Below, piece by piece: positions 1 through 9,467 of a DNA stretch of 64,000 nucleotides. The first letter of the stretch is position 1. Each line of letters opens with the position of its first letter. The notes beneath the pieces are model-generated. The model saw nothing but the letters and a program-made list of their open reading frames with translations. It did not search any database and was not told the origin of the DNA. Position numbers and translations under genes: made by a program. The DNA is taken from positions 124,001-188,000 of the forward strand of contig NZ_JAVIFW010000001.1 in assembly GCF_031157275.1 (NCBI RefSeq), read 5' to 3'. The stretch comes from Streptomyces sp. LHD-70. GTDB lineage: Bacteria; Actinomycetota; Actinomycetes; Streptomycetales; Streptomycetaceae.

Positions 1-3000
1 CCGCCGAGGTGCCCGCCGAGGCAGCCGCCGAAGCGCCGAAGCGTGGCCGTCGCCGTGCCGCCCGTAAGGCGTCGTCGATCTTCTCCGAGCCGCGCGCCGG
101 TCGCGCCGCCGCCGAGCAGGAGGGCGAGGAGTCCGGCTCGCGCAAGCCGAAGCGGCCCTCGGTCGCCGTGTTCCAGCAGCCGGTGTTCACCGAGCCGATG
201 TTCCAGACGCCCGAGCGCGCCGCCGCCGCGGCTGCCGCCGAAGCGGCCGAGGAGGTCGTCGAGGCGCCCGCCCCGGTCGAGGAGGAGCCCGCCGCCGGTG
301 GCCGCCGTCGGCGCCGTCGCCGTGGCGAGCCCGCCGAGGTGACGCCGGCCGCCGAGCCGGTCGAGACGCCCGCCCAGCCCGCCGAGCCCGCCGCGCCCGC
401 CGCCGAGGAGGAGCCGGCCGAGGCCGAGGAGTCCGCCGAGGGCGACGAGGGCGACGAGCAGGGCGGCCGCCAGGGCCGTCGCCGCCGCCGCGGTGGCCGT
501 CGCCGTCGCCGCGGCGAGGCCCAGGAGCACGACGACGAGGCCGGAGAGGAAGGCGCCGAGGACGCCGCCGCCGAGCAGGCGGAGCAGGACGCCGAGGACA
601 CGGCCGAGCAGGCCGAGGAGGACGCCGAGGACGAGCGCGCGGAGCGCGAGTCCGGTGGCTCCTCCAGCAGCCGTCGCCGCCGTCGCCGTCGCCGTCGCGC
701 CGGTGACTCGGGCACGGACAGCGAGCCGGGCGACGGCGACCCGGAGCGTACGGTCGTCAAGGTCCGCGAGCCGCGGCCCAAGAAGGAGACCGAGCCGTCC
801 GACGAGGTGCAGTCCATCAAGGGCTCGACCCGTCTGGAGGCCAAGAAGCAGCGCCGCCGCGAGGGTCGCGAGCAGGGCCGCCGCCGTGTGCCGATCATCA
901 CCGAGGCCGAGTTCCTGGCCCGCCGCGAGGCGGTCAACCGGGAGATGATCGTCCGGCAGTACGGCGACCGCACCCAGATCGGTGTGCTCGAGGACAACAT
1001 CCTCGTCGAGCACTACGTCAACAAGGAGCAGTCGACCTCGTACGTCGGCAACGTCTACTTGGGCAAGGTGCAGAACGTCCTGCCGTCGATGGAGGCCGCC
1101 TTCATCGACATCGGCAAGGGCCGCAACGCCGTGCTCTACGCGGGCGAGGTCAACTTCGAGGCGCTCGGCATGGCCAACGGGCCGCGCCGCATCGAGACCG
1201 CCCTCAAGTCCGGCCAGTCCGTGCTCGTCCAGGTCACCAAGGACCCGATCGGCCACAAGGGCGCCCGCCTGACCAGCCAGGTCTCGCTGCCCGGCCGGTA
1301 CCTGGTGTACGTGCCCGAGGGCTCGATGACCGGCATCAGCCGCAAGCTGCCCGACACCGAGCGGGCGCGCCTGAAGACCATCCTCAAGAAGATCGTCCCC
1401 GAGGACGCGGGCGTCATCGTGCGCACCGCCGCCGAGGGCGCGAGCGAGGACGAGCTGCGCCGTGACGTCGAGCGTCTGCAGGCGCAGTGGGAAGAGATCC
1501 AGAAGAAGTCGAAGCAGGCCTCGACGAGCTCGCCGAGCCTCCTGTACGGCGAGCCGGACATGACCGTCCGCGTCGTCCGCGACATCTTCAACGAGGACTT
1601 CTCGAAGGTCGTCGTCAGCGGTGACGAGGCCTGGGAGACCATCCACGGATACGTCAACCACGTCGCGCCCGACCTCGCGGACCGGCTGCAGAGGTGGACC
1701 TCCGAGGTCGACGTCTTCGCCACGTACCGGATCGACGAGCAGCTCGCCAAGGCGCTCGACCGCAAGGTGTGGCTGCCGTCCGGCGGCTCCCTGGTGATCG
1801 ACAAGACCGAAGCCATGATCGTCGTCGACGTCAACACCGGTAAGTTCACCGGTCAGGGCGGCAACCTCGAAGAGACCGTGACCAGGAACAACCTGGAGGC
1901 GGCCGAGGAGATCGTGCGCCAGCTGCGCCTTCGCGACCTGGGCGGCATCGTCGTCGTCGACTTCATCGACATGGTCCTGGAGTCCAACCGGGACCTGGTG
2001 ATGCGGCGCCTGCTCGAATGCCTGGGCCGGGACCGTACGAAGCACCAGGTCGCCGAGGTGACCTCGCTCGGCCTCGTGCAGATGACCCGCAAGCGGGTCG
2101 GGCAGGGGCTCCTGGAGTCCTTCTCCGAGACCTGCGTGCACTGCAACGGCCGTGGCGTGATCGTGCACATGGAGCAGCCGACTTCCGCCGGTGGCGGCGG
2201 CAAGCGCGCCAAGAAGCGTGGCCGCAAGGACGGGCAGGAGCACGTCCACGAGGCGCCCGCCGCCGAGACCGAGACGGAGGCGGAGGTCGCCGCCGAGGTC
2301 GCGGCCCCGGAGAAGCTCGCCGAGCCTGAGTTCAAGCCCGACGAGGAGCTGTACAGCAGCGCCGCCGAGGCCGAGGAGGCCGCGTCCCGTGGCCGTTCGC
2401 GGCGCCGGGCCACGCGCAAGGCGACGGCACCGGCCGGTGCGCCGAAGTCGGCGGAGCAGCCCGAGCAGGCCGAGGCACCGTCCGCGAAGGGCGAGAAGGC
2501 CGCGAAGGCCGAGAAGCCGAAGAAGGGCGAGCGCAAGGCGGCCGAGGCCCAGGTCCAGGCCGAGCCCGCGCAGGCCGTGGAGGCGGCGGCTCCGGTCGCC
2601 GAGCCCGCTCCGGCCGCCGTCGAGGAGGCCGCACCGAAGGGCCGTACGCGGCGCCGGGCCACGCGGAAGGCGACGGCACCCGCCGGCTCGCCGAAGCCGG
2701 CCGAGGACGTGGCCGTGGTCGAGCCCGCGGTGGTCGAGCCCGTCGTGGTGGAGCCTGCCGTGGTCGAGGCCCCGGCAGCCCAGCCGGAGCCCGAGCAGGC
2801 CGAGGCCGCCGCTCCCGTCGAGGCCGCCCCCGCGCGGCCGCGGCGCCGTGCGGTGCGCAAGGTGTCGGCGCCGACCGCTTCGGCGGAGGCCGCCGTCCTG
2901 GTCGTCCCCGCGGAGCAGCCGGCCGAGCAGGCCGAGGCCGCGCCGACCGAGGACAAGGCGCAGGCCGAGCCCGCGCCGGAGCCCGAGGCGGAAGCCGCAC

Positions 3001-3221
3001 CGGCCAAGAAGGCGGCGAAGAAGACCACCGCCAAGAAGGCCGCGGCCAAGAAGGCACCCGCCAAGAAGGCCGCCGCGAAGAAGACGACCGCGAAGAAGAC
3101 CGCGGCCAAGAAGACGACGGCCAAGAAGACGGCCGCCAAGAAGACGGCGAAGAAGACCGCCGCGGCGGAGCAGCAGGCGCTGCCCTCCGTCTCGGCCGCC
3201 GCTTCGAACGACGAAGGCTGA
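1..3221 (+). CDS. rne: Ribonuclease E/G family protein (5' partial)
   Basis: Endoribonuclease of the RNase E/G family, acting in mRNA decay and stable RNA processing in the cytoplasm. The frame is open to the left edge, so the true start lies outside; residues here are numbered from the GTG at base 9. The N-terminal part is low-complexity, rich in Ala and Glu with Arg blocks such as GRRRRRRRGE. An S1-like RNA-binding region follows at about residues 322-400 (GVLEDNILVEHYV). The catalytic region holds the two metal-binding aspartates, D607 in MIVVDVNTGKF and D651 in GGIVVVDFIDM, and the zinc-link cysteines in CVHCNGRG near residue 708. The C-terminal tail ends in about 50 residues of AKKTAAKK-type repeats resembling linker histone tails. 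The catalytic core surrounded by disordered arms fits actinobacterial RNase E. Identification is firm; only the start is missing. Confidence 0.95.
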   Translation, partial: AEVPAEAAAEAPKRGRRRAARKASSIFSEPRAGRAAAEQEGEESGSRKPKRPSVAVFQQPVFTEPMFQTPERAAAAAAAEAAEEVVEAPAPVEEEPAAGGRRRRRRRGEPAEVTPAAEPVETPAQPAEPAAPAAEEEPAEAEESAEGDEGDEQGGRQGRRRRRGGRRRRRGEAQEHDDEAGEEGAEDAAAEQAEQDAEDTAEQAEEDAEDERAERESGGSSSSRRRRRRRRRAGDSGTDSEPGDGDPERTVVKVREPRPKKETEPSDEVQSIKGSTRLEAKKQRRREGREQGRRRVPIITEAEFLARREAVNREMIVRQYGDRTQIGVLEDNILVEHYVNKEQSTSYVGNVYLGKVQNVLPSMEAAFIDIGKGRNAVLYAGEVNFEALGMANGPRRIETALKSGQSVLVQVTKDPIGHKGARLTSQVSLPGRYLVYVPEGSMTGISRKLPDTERARLKTILKKIVPEDAGVIVRTAAEGASEDELRRDVERLQAQWEEIQKKSKQASTSSPSLLYGEPDMTVRVVRDIFNEDFSKVVVSGDEAWETIHGYVNHVAPDLADRLQRWTSEVDVFATYRIDEQLAKALDRKVWLPSGGSLVIDKTEAMIVVDVNTGKFTGQGGNLEETVTRNNLEAAEEIVRQLRLRDLGGIVVVDFIDMVLESNRDLVMRRLLECLGRDRTKHQVAEVTSLGLVQMTRKRVGQGLLESFSETCVHCNGRGVIVHMEQPTSAGGGGKRAKKRGRKDGQEHVHEAPAAETETEAEVAAEVAAPEKLAEPEFKPDEELYSSAAEAEEAASRGRSRRRATRKATAPAGAPKSAEQPEQAEAPSAKGEKAAKAEKPKKGERKAAEAQVQAEPAQAVEAAAPVAEPAPAAVEEAAPKGRTRRRATRKATAPAGSPKPAEDVAVVEPAVVEPVVVEPAVVEAPAAQPEPEQAEAAAPVEAAPARPRRRAVRKVSAPTASAEAAVLVVPAEQPAEQAEAAPTEDKAQAEPAPEPEAEAAPAKKAAKKTTAKKAAAKKAPAKKAAAKKTTAKKTAAKKTTAKKTAAKKTAKKTAAAEQQALPSVSAAASNDEG

Positions 3222-3258
3222 CCGGACGGCAGTACCGCCCGGCACCCGCCACGACGAC

Positions 3259-3290
3259 GCCCCCGCACCCGGTGAACCCGGGGCGGGGGC
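3259..3290 (+). terminator. Hairpin terminator after rne
   Basis: GCCCCCGC (3259-3266) pairs with GCGGGGGC (3283-3290), with an inner CCCGG/CCGGG extension and a tgaa loop. It lies 38 bases after the rne stop. There is no T-run, as is common for terminators in this GC range. Confidence 0.7.
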
Positions 3291-3312
3291 GCCGCCTTGT
3301 CCGGACCAGTAC

Positions 3313-3361
3313 CCGGGCCCGTTCCCGTACCTGTTCCCGGGCCCGTTCCCGGAACCGGAAC
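3313..3361. repeat. Short GGGCCCGTTCCCG repeats
   Basis: Imperfect tandem copies of gggcccgttcccg sit between rne and the phospholipase D-like gene. No gene is evident here; the rest of 3291-3516 shows only a few AT-richer bases (about 3370-3450) that may hold the next gene's promoter. Confidence 0.5.
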
Positions 3362-3516
3362 CACCGGCTCATTTTCGGCACGGCAACCCTCTACAACCGA
3401 CCGGACACTGTGTGTAAGACTCAAGAGTCACGGAGTCACACATATGAGCCCACGGTCAGGTGTTCGGGAGCGGTGCCAGGGTGGGGCGCGTGACCGGGGC
3501 AGGGGAGGGGATCGTC

Positions 3517-4713
3517 GTGCCCGCGCGCCCGAGAGTCGTGCCCGTCCGCCCGAGAGCCGGGGCGCGACGCCTCGCCGTACTCGCCACCGTGCTCTCCGCG
3601 GCAGCGGCCCAACTGGCGGGCGCGGCAGGCGCGGCGGGCGCCTCCGCGGCCGAGCCGCAGGCCCTGGCGGAAGGCCCGGTCTTCAACGACCCGCTGGGTG
3701 GCACGGCCGAGCAGTACGCGATACGCACGCGGCTCGTGCAGCTCACCGACTCCGCCCTGCCCGGCTCCACGATCAAGGTGGCCGTCTACCACGTGTGGGA
3801 GACCACGATCGTCAACGCCCTGCTGCGTGCCCAGGCCCGTGGCGTGCACATTCAGGTGCTGCTCGACGAGACCAGCGTCAGCGACAACCCGACGAACCCC
3901 TCGTACGCCACCTTGAAGGCCGCGCTCGGCACGGACCGTACGAAACCGTCGTTCGCGCTGCTCTGCCCGGCCGGGAAGTCATGCCTCGGCGATCCGAAGT
4001 TCGGGAAGTCGATCATGCACAACAAGTTCTGGCTGTTCTCGGCGGTCGCGGGCGGGCGGGACGTGGTCGTGCAGACGACGACCAACTCGACGCCGTCGGC
4101 CAACACCAAGTTCTTCAACGACGCGCTGCAACTGCCGGACAACCCGAGGCTGTACGCCGCGTACTCCTCCTACTTCGCCGACATGACCGGCAAGAACTGG
4201 CGCGGCTGGCGCTACCGCACGGTGACCGAGGGGCCCTACAAGACGTACTACTTCCCGAGAGCGGGCACGACGACCGAGACCGACACCGTCCACAACGTCC
4301 TCTCCAACATCACCTGCACGTACCGGGACTCCGCCGGCGTCACCCAGCGCACCAAGGTCCGCGTCGCCGTCTTCAAGCTGACCCGGCAGGTCATCGCCGA
4401 CAAGCTGGTGGCTCTGAGGAAGGCGGGCTGCTCGGTGTATGTGACGTACGCGCAGACCGACAGCGCCGCGAGCCAGGGCGGTACGAAGGGCACCTGGGAG
4501 GCGCTGCACACCTCCGGCGGCCCTTCCCTGCGCTGCTACAACGACGACCGGGACCCGCAGAACCCCGGCGAGCCGCTCGTCACGCCGTACATCGTGCACA
4601 ACAAGTACCTGCTCATCGACGGGATGTACGTCGGCAAGCGGAACAAGGTCTCCTTCACCGGCTCCGGCAACCACACGGCGCCGGCGCTGCGGGAGAACGA
4701 CGAGGCGTGGTGA
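3517..4713 (+). CDS. Secreted phospholipase D-like protein, 3' end frameshifted
   Basis: Likely an exported member of the phospholipase D superfamily. GTG at 3517 is preferred because AGGGGAGGGG lies six bases upstream; GTG 3490 and ATG 3460 are alternatives. A basic stretch (RPRAGARR) and a hydrophobic Ala/Leu segment at about residues 12-45 form a signal peptide. Two HKD-type motifs are visible: HNKFWLFS, with Ser where the canonical motif has Asp, and HNKYLLIDG, which is complete. The frame ends abruptly at TGA 4711-4713 just after NDEAW, while the adjacent frame carries the expected family continuation VKVDDDSVHDAYRAHF down to a stop at 4859. One missing G in the run at 4709-4710 would explain this. 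The gene is therefore a recent pseudogene, a sequencing error, or (less likely) a programmed -1 frameshift. Substrate unknown. Confidence 0.8.
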   Translation: MPARPRVVPVRPRAGARRLAVLATVLSAAAAQLAGAAGAAGASAAEPQALAEGPVFNDPLGGTAEQYAIRTRLVQLTDSALPGSTIKVAVYHVWETTIVNALLRAQARGVHIQVLLDETSVSDNPTNPSYATLKAALGTDRTKPSFALLCPAGKSCLGDPKFGKSIMHNKFWLFSAVAGGRDVVVQTTTNSTPSANTKFFNDALQLPDNPRLYAAYSSYFADMTGKNWRGWRYRTVTEGPYKTYYFPRAGTTTETDTVHNVLSNITCTYRDSAGVTQRTKVRVAVFKLTRQVIADKLVALRKAGCSVYVTYAQTDSAASQGGTKGTWEALHTSGGPSLRCYNDDRDPQNPGEPLVTPYIVHNKYLLIDGMYVGKRNKVSFTGSGNHTAPALRENDEAW

Positions 4714-4859
4714 AGGTCGACGACGACTCCGTGCACGACGCGTACCGGGCGCACTTCAACCGGCTGCGTGCCGTCGCCTGGCCGGGCAGCGCCGACTCCA
4801 CCGACCTGTGCAAGGGCGTGCAGCCGCTGCCGCAGGACGGTGAGCGGCGGTTCGCGTGA
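4710..4859 (+). pseudogene. Out-of-frame C-terminal remnant of the PLD-like gene
   Basis: Reading from GTG 4710 in the frame one base back gives VKVDDDSVHDAYRAHFNRLR and about 30 more residues ending in GERRFA and TGA. It continues the upstream protein exactly where that protein is cut, and the Trp-Val-Lys-Val-Asp-Asp-Asp context is usual near the C-terminus of HKD-family secreted proteins. It has no ribosome binding site of its own. Confidence 0.75.
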
Positions 4860-4879
4860 GAGGGTGTCAAGGGGCCGGT

Positions 4880-4908
4880 TTGACCCTTCCGGGTGGGCCC
4901 CGTAACCT
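4880..4908 (+). promoter_or_regulatory. Promoter of rplU-rpmA
   Basis: TTGACC (4880-4885), a 17-base spacer and TAACCT (4903-4908) form a near-consensus vegetative-sigma promoter. A start near 4915 would leave a GC-rich 5' leader of about 155 bases before rplU, long enough to hold a regulatory RNA structure. None was identified with confidence. Confidence 0.75.
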
Positions 4909-5071
4909 TGACCGTCGGCGTGTCCATAGGCGCGCCGCACCCCTGTAAACCTTTCTCCTCCTGGATCTCTGTCCGGGAGCCCCTCGCGCCTCGTGCCGGG
5001 GGAGGCCGATCGTCTTCGCGAGCGGCTGGACTGCGGGGGTCCCGTTTCGAGTCGTAGAGAGTGAGATCCGC

Positions 5072-5392
5072 GTGTACGCCATCGTGCGCAGCGGTGGCCG
5101 CCAGCACAAGGTTGCTGTCGGTGACATCGTTGAGGTTGACAAGATTTCCACTGCCAATGTTGGCGACACGGTCGAGCTCTCGACCCTGCTGCTCGTCGAC
5201 GGCGAGGCTGTGACCAGCGACCCGTGGGTTCTGGCCGGCATCAAGGTCCAGGCCGAGGTCGTGGACCACCACAAGGGCGCGAAGATCGACATCCTTCGCT
5301 ACAAGAACAAGACCGGCTACCGCCGTCGTCAGGGCCACCGCCAGCAGTACACGGCGATCAAGGTCACTGAGATCCCCACGGCTGCGAAGTAA
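5072..5392 (+). CDS. rplU: 50S ribosomal protein L21
   Basis: Structural protein of the large ribosomal subunit that binds 23S rRNA. The 106-residue product has the family start [18 protein letters not shown] and the typical C-terminal [16 protein letters not shown]. It starts at GTG 5072 after GTGAG. It is followed 14 bases later by rpmA in the usual L21-L27 operon, which is driven by the promoter at 4880. Identification is certain. Confidence 0.98.
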   Translation: MYAIVRSGGRQHKVAVGDIVEVDKISTANVGDTVELSTLLLVDGEAVTSDPWVLAGIKVQAEVVDHHKGAKIDILRYKNKTGYRRRQGHRQQYTAIKVTEIPTAAK

Positions 5393-5406
5393 GGGACTGA
5401 GGAGAG

Positions 5407-5661
5407 ATGGCACACAAGAAGGGCGCATCGTCCACTCGGAACGGTCGCGATTCCAATGCTCAGCGGCTCGGCGTGAAGCGCTTCGGCGGTCAGGTCGTCA
5501 ACGCCGGTGAGATCCTGGTCCGCCAGCGCGGCACCCACTTCCACCCGGGCAACGGCGTGGGCCGCGGCAAGGACGACACCCTGTTCGCGCTCGACGCGGG
5601 CTCGGTGGAGTTCGGTACGCACCGTGGCCGCAAGGTCGTGAACATCGTTCCGGTCGCCTGA
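5407..5661 (+). CDS. rpmA: 50S ribosomal protein L27
   Basis: Large-subunit protein whose N-terminus reaches the peptidyl transferase centre. The 84-residue product starts [20 protein letters not shown], so it has the short form without a cleavable N-terminal extension. GAGGAGAG lies just before the ATG. Second gene of the rplU-rpmA operon; a strong terminator follows at 5699. Confidence 0.98.
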   Translation: MAHKKGASSTRNGRDSNAQRLGVKRFGGQVVNAGEILVRQRGTHFHPGNGVGRGKDDTLFALDAGSVEFGTHRGRKVVNIVPVA

Positions 5662-5698
5662 ACCAAGGCACCGTAGAGCGAGTTCTCTCGCGGTTTTT

Positions 5699-5756
5699 CC
5701 GAGGGCGGACCTCACTTTCCGTACGGCTTTCGTACGGGAAGCGGGTCCGCCCTCGG
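5699..5756 (+). terminator. Terminator of rplU-rpmA
   Basis: A perfect 13-bp outer stem (CCGAGGGCGGACC, 5699-5711, with 5744-5756) encloses an inner hairpin around a CGTACG pair. The large stem lies 38 bases after the rpmA stop and separates the ribosomal operon from obgE. Confidence 0.85.
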
Positions 5757-5848
5757 CGTGTTACTAGATAGACAGACCCGGACAGACGGACAGACAGGCC
5801 CGTCAGCTGGGCAGTACCCCCGCAGCACCCCCCTGGAGGCACCGAACC

Positions 5849-7288
5849 ATGACCACCTTCGTGGACCGCGTCGAGCTGCACATCGCCGCGGGTAACGGAG
5901 GTCACGGCTGTGCCTCCGTACACCGGGAGAAGTTCAAGCCGCTCGGCGGCCCCGACGGCGGCAACGGCGGGCGGGGCGGCGACATCACGCTCGTCGTCGA
6001 CCAGTCCGTGACCACCCTGCTCGACTACCACCACAGCCCGCACCGCAAGGCCACCAACGGCAAGCCCGGCGAGGGCGGCAACCGCTCCGGCAAGGACGGC
6101 CAGGACCTGGTCCTGCCTGTGCCGGACGGCACCGTGATCCTCGACAAGCAGGGCAACGTCCTCGCGGACCTCGTCGGCCAGGGCACCTCGTACGTCGCCG
6201 CGCAGGGCGGCCGGGGCGGGCTCGGCAACGCGGCCCTCGCCTCGGCCCGGCGCAAGGCGCCCGGCTTCGCGCTGCTCGGTGAGCCCGGCCGGACCGGTGA
6301 CATCGTCCTCGAGCTGAAGACCGTCGCGGACGTGGCGCTCGTCGGCTACCCGAGTGCCGGCAAGTCCTCGCTGATCTCCGTGCTGTCCGCCGCGAAGCCG
6401 AAGATCGCGGACTACCCGTTCACGACGCTCGTGCCCAACCTCGGTGTGGTGACGGCCGGTTCGACCGTCTACACCATCGCGGACGTGCCCGGACTCATCC
6501 CCGGCGCCAGCCAGGGCAAGGGCCTCGGCCTGGAGTTCCTGCGGCACGTCGAGCGCTGCTCGGTCCTCGTGCACGTCCTCGACACGGCCACGCTGGAGTC
6601 CGAGCGCGACCCGGTCTCCGACCTGGACGTCATCGAGGCGGAGCTGAAGGAGTACGGCGCGGGCCTGGAGAACCGTCCCCGTCTCGTCGTCCTCAACAAG
6701 ATCGACGTGCCCGACGGCAAGGACCTCGCCGAGATGGTCCGGCCCGACCTGGAGGAGCGCGGCTACCGCGTCTTCGAGGTGTCCGCCGTCGCGCACACCG
6801 GGCTGAAGGAACTGTCGTTCGCGCTCGCCGAGTTGGTCGGCGCCGCGCGTGCCGCCAAGCCGAAGGAGGAGGCGACCCGGATCGTCATCCGCCCGCAGGC
6901 CGTGGACGACAGCGGCTTCAGCGTCGTACAGGAGGAGGACGGTCTCTTCCGGGTGCGGGGCGAGAAGCCGGAGCGCTGGGTGCGGCAGACCGACTTCAAC
7001 AACGACGAGGCCGTGGGCTACCTCGCCGATCGCCTCGAACGCCTCGGTGTCGAGGCCGAGTTGATGAAGGCGGGCGCGCGCACCGGTGACGGGGTCGCGA
7101 TCGGGTCCGAGGAGGACGCCGTCGTCTTCGACTGGGAGCCGACGATGGCCTCCGGCGCGGAGATGCTCGGCCGTCGTGGCGAGGACCACCGCTTCGAGGC
7201 GCCGCGTCCGGCCGCGATCCGCCGCCGCGACAAGCAGGCCGAGCGGGACGAGGCGGACGAGGAGTTCGACGAGTTCAAGCCGTTCTAG
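5849..7288 (+). CDS. obgE: Obg family GTPase
   Basis: Large essential GTPase that binds the 50S subunit and links ribosome assembly to growth; in Streptomyces it is also tied to the onset of differentiation (family knowledge). The 479-residue protein has the glycine-rich Obg domain (residues 1-160, with [13 protein letters not shown]), then the G domain with Walker [10 protein letters not shown] near residue 165, DVPGL for G3 and NKID for G4, and a C-terminal OCT domain (about residues 340-430) with an acidic tail. The gene sits directly behind rplU-rpmA, the classic order, but has its own spacing of about 190 bases and a terminator before it. Confidence 0.97.
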   Translation: MTTFVDRVELHIAAGNGGHGCASVHREKFKPLGGPDGGNGGRGGDITLVVDQSVTTLLDYHHSPHRKATNGKPGEGGNRSGKDGQDLVLPVPDGTVILDKQGNVLADLVGQGTSYVAAQGGRGGLGNAALASARRKAPGFALLGEPGRTGDIVLELKTVADVALVGYPSAGKSSLISVLSAAKPKIADYPFTTLVPNLGVVTAGSTVYTIADVPGLIPGASQGKGLGLEFLRHVERCSVLVHVLDTATLESERDPVSDLDVIEAELKEYGAGLENRPRLVVLNKIDVPDGKDLAEMVRPDLEERGYRVFEVSAVAHTGLKELSFALAELVGAARAAKPKEEATRIVIRPQAVDDSGFSVVQEEDGLFRVRGEKPERWVRQTDFNNDEAVGYLADRLERLGVEAELMKAGARTGDGVAIGSEEDAVVFDWEPTMASGAEMLGRRGEDHRFEAPRPAAIRRRDKQAERDEADEEFDEFKPF

Positions 7289-7302
7289 TCCCTTGAGTAC
7301 GT

Positions 7303-7341
7303 AAGAGGGCGGCACCGGAGTTGTTCCGGTGCCGCCCTCTT
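7303..7341. terminator. Bidirectional terminator between obgE and the convergent gene
   Basis: A perfect 17-bp stem (AAGAGGGCGGCACCGGA, 7303-7319, with 7325-7341) has a five-base loop. Its symmetry between convergent genes suits termination in both directions. Confidence 0.85.
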
Positions 7342-7394
7342 GGCGTGCCGTAGGTCGTCGTTCAGCGCACTCGGCGCGTGGGCACGACGAAGGT

Positions 7395-9467
7395 CTACGC
7401 GGAGACCTCTTCTGCGTCCGCGTCCTCCTCCGCCGCCACGTCGTCCGTCGTCGTGCGCTGGGCCGGGATCTCCGAGACCAGGCGGGCCTCCGCGCGGGTG
7501 CGGCGGGCGTCGGACTCGGCGCACAGGGCGCGGATCGCGGCGTTGAAGCGGTCGATGGACGGCGGGTCCGACGGGCCGAGCAGGTGCTCCTTGAGCTCGG
7601 CGCGGGACTCGGCGTACGGGTCCTGCTCCGGCCGGCGGACCGACTCCATGAGCGCGGGCACACCGTCCGCCTCGGGGGAGAGGATCGTGGCCGCGCGGAC
7701 CGTCGGGAAGCCCGAGCGGAACTCCGCCTCGGACAGGCCCGAGGTGTTGGCGACCGCGTACGGCTTCTCGCTGCTCAGCCAGTCCGAGACCACCGAGGAG
7801 ACATCGCTGATCAGCACGTCGGCCTGGTTGAAGCAGGAGAAGATCGCCGGGCGGGCCGTGGTGATGATCTGGTGCTCCCACTCGGGGAACGAGCCCCAGT
7901 ACGCCGCCTCCCAGGCCGCCGTCGCCGCGACCACGGCCGCCTCGCGGTCCTCGGCGGGCGCCGTCTGCAGCATCATGCGCTCCATCTCATCGGTTCCGGT
8001 ACGGAACGACGACGAGGTCAGCGCGTCCAACTCGGCGGTGCGCAGGGCGAGTTCGCGGTCGGCCTCGGGGCCGGGGCGGGCACCGGCGCGCTGGGCGTTG
8101 GCCTCCTGGACCATCGCCTTGATGCGCTCGTTGGCGGCGCCGGCGCGCGGGTCCTGCGAGCCCGTCATGGGGTGCGGCTTGTAGAGGAGCCGGACCTTCG
8201 GGTCGGCGAGCAGCTCGCGGACGATGTTCTCACCGGCGAGGACCACCGAGGTGTTGCCGGGGTTGCCGTCCCAGCCCTCCCACGTGGGGGCGTAGAGGAC
8301 GGTGGTGAACTCGCCGGTGGGGGCGCCCGCGTACGGGCGGATGGGGGAGAGCTGCGGGCGGCCGACCTCCACGACGTCCTTGTCGTCGACGCCGATGTCC
8401 GCGAGCTGGTAGCGGTCGCGGGCGGCCGGCCCGGCGACCCAGACCTCGTCGTAGGCCTTCGCGTACGGGTTGCAGGAGGAGAGCTTGTCGCTCTCGCCGT
8501 GGTTGATGAACGCGTGCTTCAGCGTGGGGATGCGCAGGACCTGCGAGGTCTTCGCGGCGTTCGCCGGGTGCAGCATCATCTTCAGCGTCGAGTCCTCCAG
8601 GGCGAACATGTTCGCGACCTTGGGGACGCACAGGATCGGCACGTCGGTGGCGTCGATCTTCTGCACCATGAAGCGCTCACGCAGCACGATCAGCGGCTTG
8701 CCGTCGACCTTGGCGAGCGTGGAGAGCCACATGTTCGCCTGGTACGCGGAGGTGGTGCCGCCGGAGAAGTACATGGCGACGGTCGGCTTGTACGCGTCGA
8801 GCCAGGCGGAGAGCCACTCCATGACCTTGGCGTCGTCCACGGCGCGCTTCTTCGGCAGCATCCAGGTGGCCAGGTACACGGTGCCGCCGGCCATCAGGGC
8901 GAGCGAGACGCCGACGCCGATCGCGCCCGCGTACACGGTCTTGGTGAGCGCCGAGACCATCAGGCCGACCGTCGCGGGGGCCGAGAAGACGAGCAGGCGG
9001 TGGGCCTGGCGGCGGGCCAGGATGCGCGGCGGGGCGGCGCTCAGGTGCAGCGTCGACGCGTCGATGTTGCGCGTGACGATCGGCAGCTGGCGGCTGCGCC
9101 GGACCAGTACGGCCAGGGCCTGGCAGACGAAGTGCGCCAGGTAGAAGGCGAGCAGCGCGATGGTGAGCGGCGCCTGCTCGGCGAGCGGGTTGATGCCGGG
9201 CAGCCGGAGCAGGCCGACCACGATCAGCATGTCGCGAAGGAGCTGGCGCACCGTGACGTCGAACCGGATCTTGCCGAGCAGGGCGAGCAGACCCGGACGC
9301 TTGTACTGCAGATAGGTGTCGAGGGCCAGACCGCCGGCGCTCGCGACGATGAAGACGGGCAGATTCGGCAGCAGAGCGCTGGCGAGTTGCGCCGTGAAGA
9401 GCGCGAACATCGTGAACAGCGTGAGCAGCTGCACGACGCGGCGGGGGGCGAGTCCGGCGGAGGGCAC
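7395..9467 (-). CDS. CDP-glycerol glycerophosphotransferase family membrane protein
   Basis: Probable glycerophosphotransferase that adds poly-alcohol-phosphate units to a cell-wall teichoic-acid-like polymer at the inner face of the membrane (family inference). GTG at 9467 is preferred because AGGAG lies eight bases upstream; in-frame ATG 9566 and TTG 9596 would add up to 43 residues. Several hydrophobic segments fill the first 200 residues, for example VVQLLTLFTMFALF and APLTIALLAFYLAHF. The soluble half carries Glyphos_transf-type blocks: AYDEVWVAGPAARDRY, VLYAPTWEGWDG, LLYKPHPMTG and LISDVSSVVSDWL. The C-terminus is acidic. It stands alone, convergent with obgE and divergent from proB. 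The exact polymer is not deducible. Confidence 0.85.
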   Translation of the reverse strand: MPSAGLAPRRVVQLLTLFTMFALFTAQLASALLPNLPVFIVASAGGLALDTYLQYKRPGLLALLGKIRFDVTVRQLLRDMLIVVGLLRLPGINPLAEQAPLTIALLAFYLAHFVCQALAVLVRRSRQLPIVTRNIDASTLHLSAAPPRILARRQAHRLLVFSAPATVGLMVSALTKTVYAGAIGVGVSLALMAGGTVYLATWMLPKKRAVDDAKVMEWLSAWLDAYKPTVAMYFSGGTTSAYQANMWLSTLAKVDGKPLIVLRERFMVQKIDATDVPILCVPKVANMFALEDSTLKMMLHPANAAKTSQVLRIPTLKHAFINHGESDKLSSCNPYAKAYDEVWVAGPAARDRYQLADIGVDDKDVVEVGRPQLSPIRPYAGAPTGEFTTVLYAPTWEGWDGNPGNTSVVLAGENIVRELLADPKVRLLYKPHPMTGSQDPRAGAANERIKAMVQEANAQRAGARPGPEADRELALRTAELDALTSSSFRTGTDEMERMMLQTAPAEDREAAVVAATAAWEAAYWGSFPEWEHQIITTARPAIFSCFNQADVLISDVSSVVSDWLSSEKPYAVANTSGLSEAEFRSGFPTVRAATILSPEADGVPALMESVRRPEQDPYAESRAELKEHLLGPSDPPSIDRFNAAIRALCAESDARRTRAEARLVSEIPAQRTTTDDVAAEEDADAEEVSA

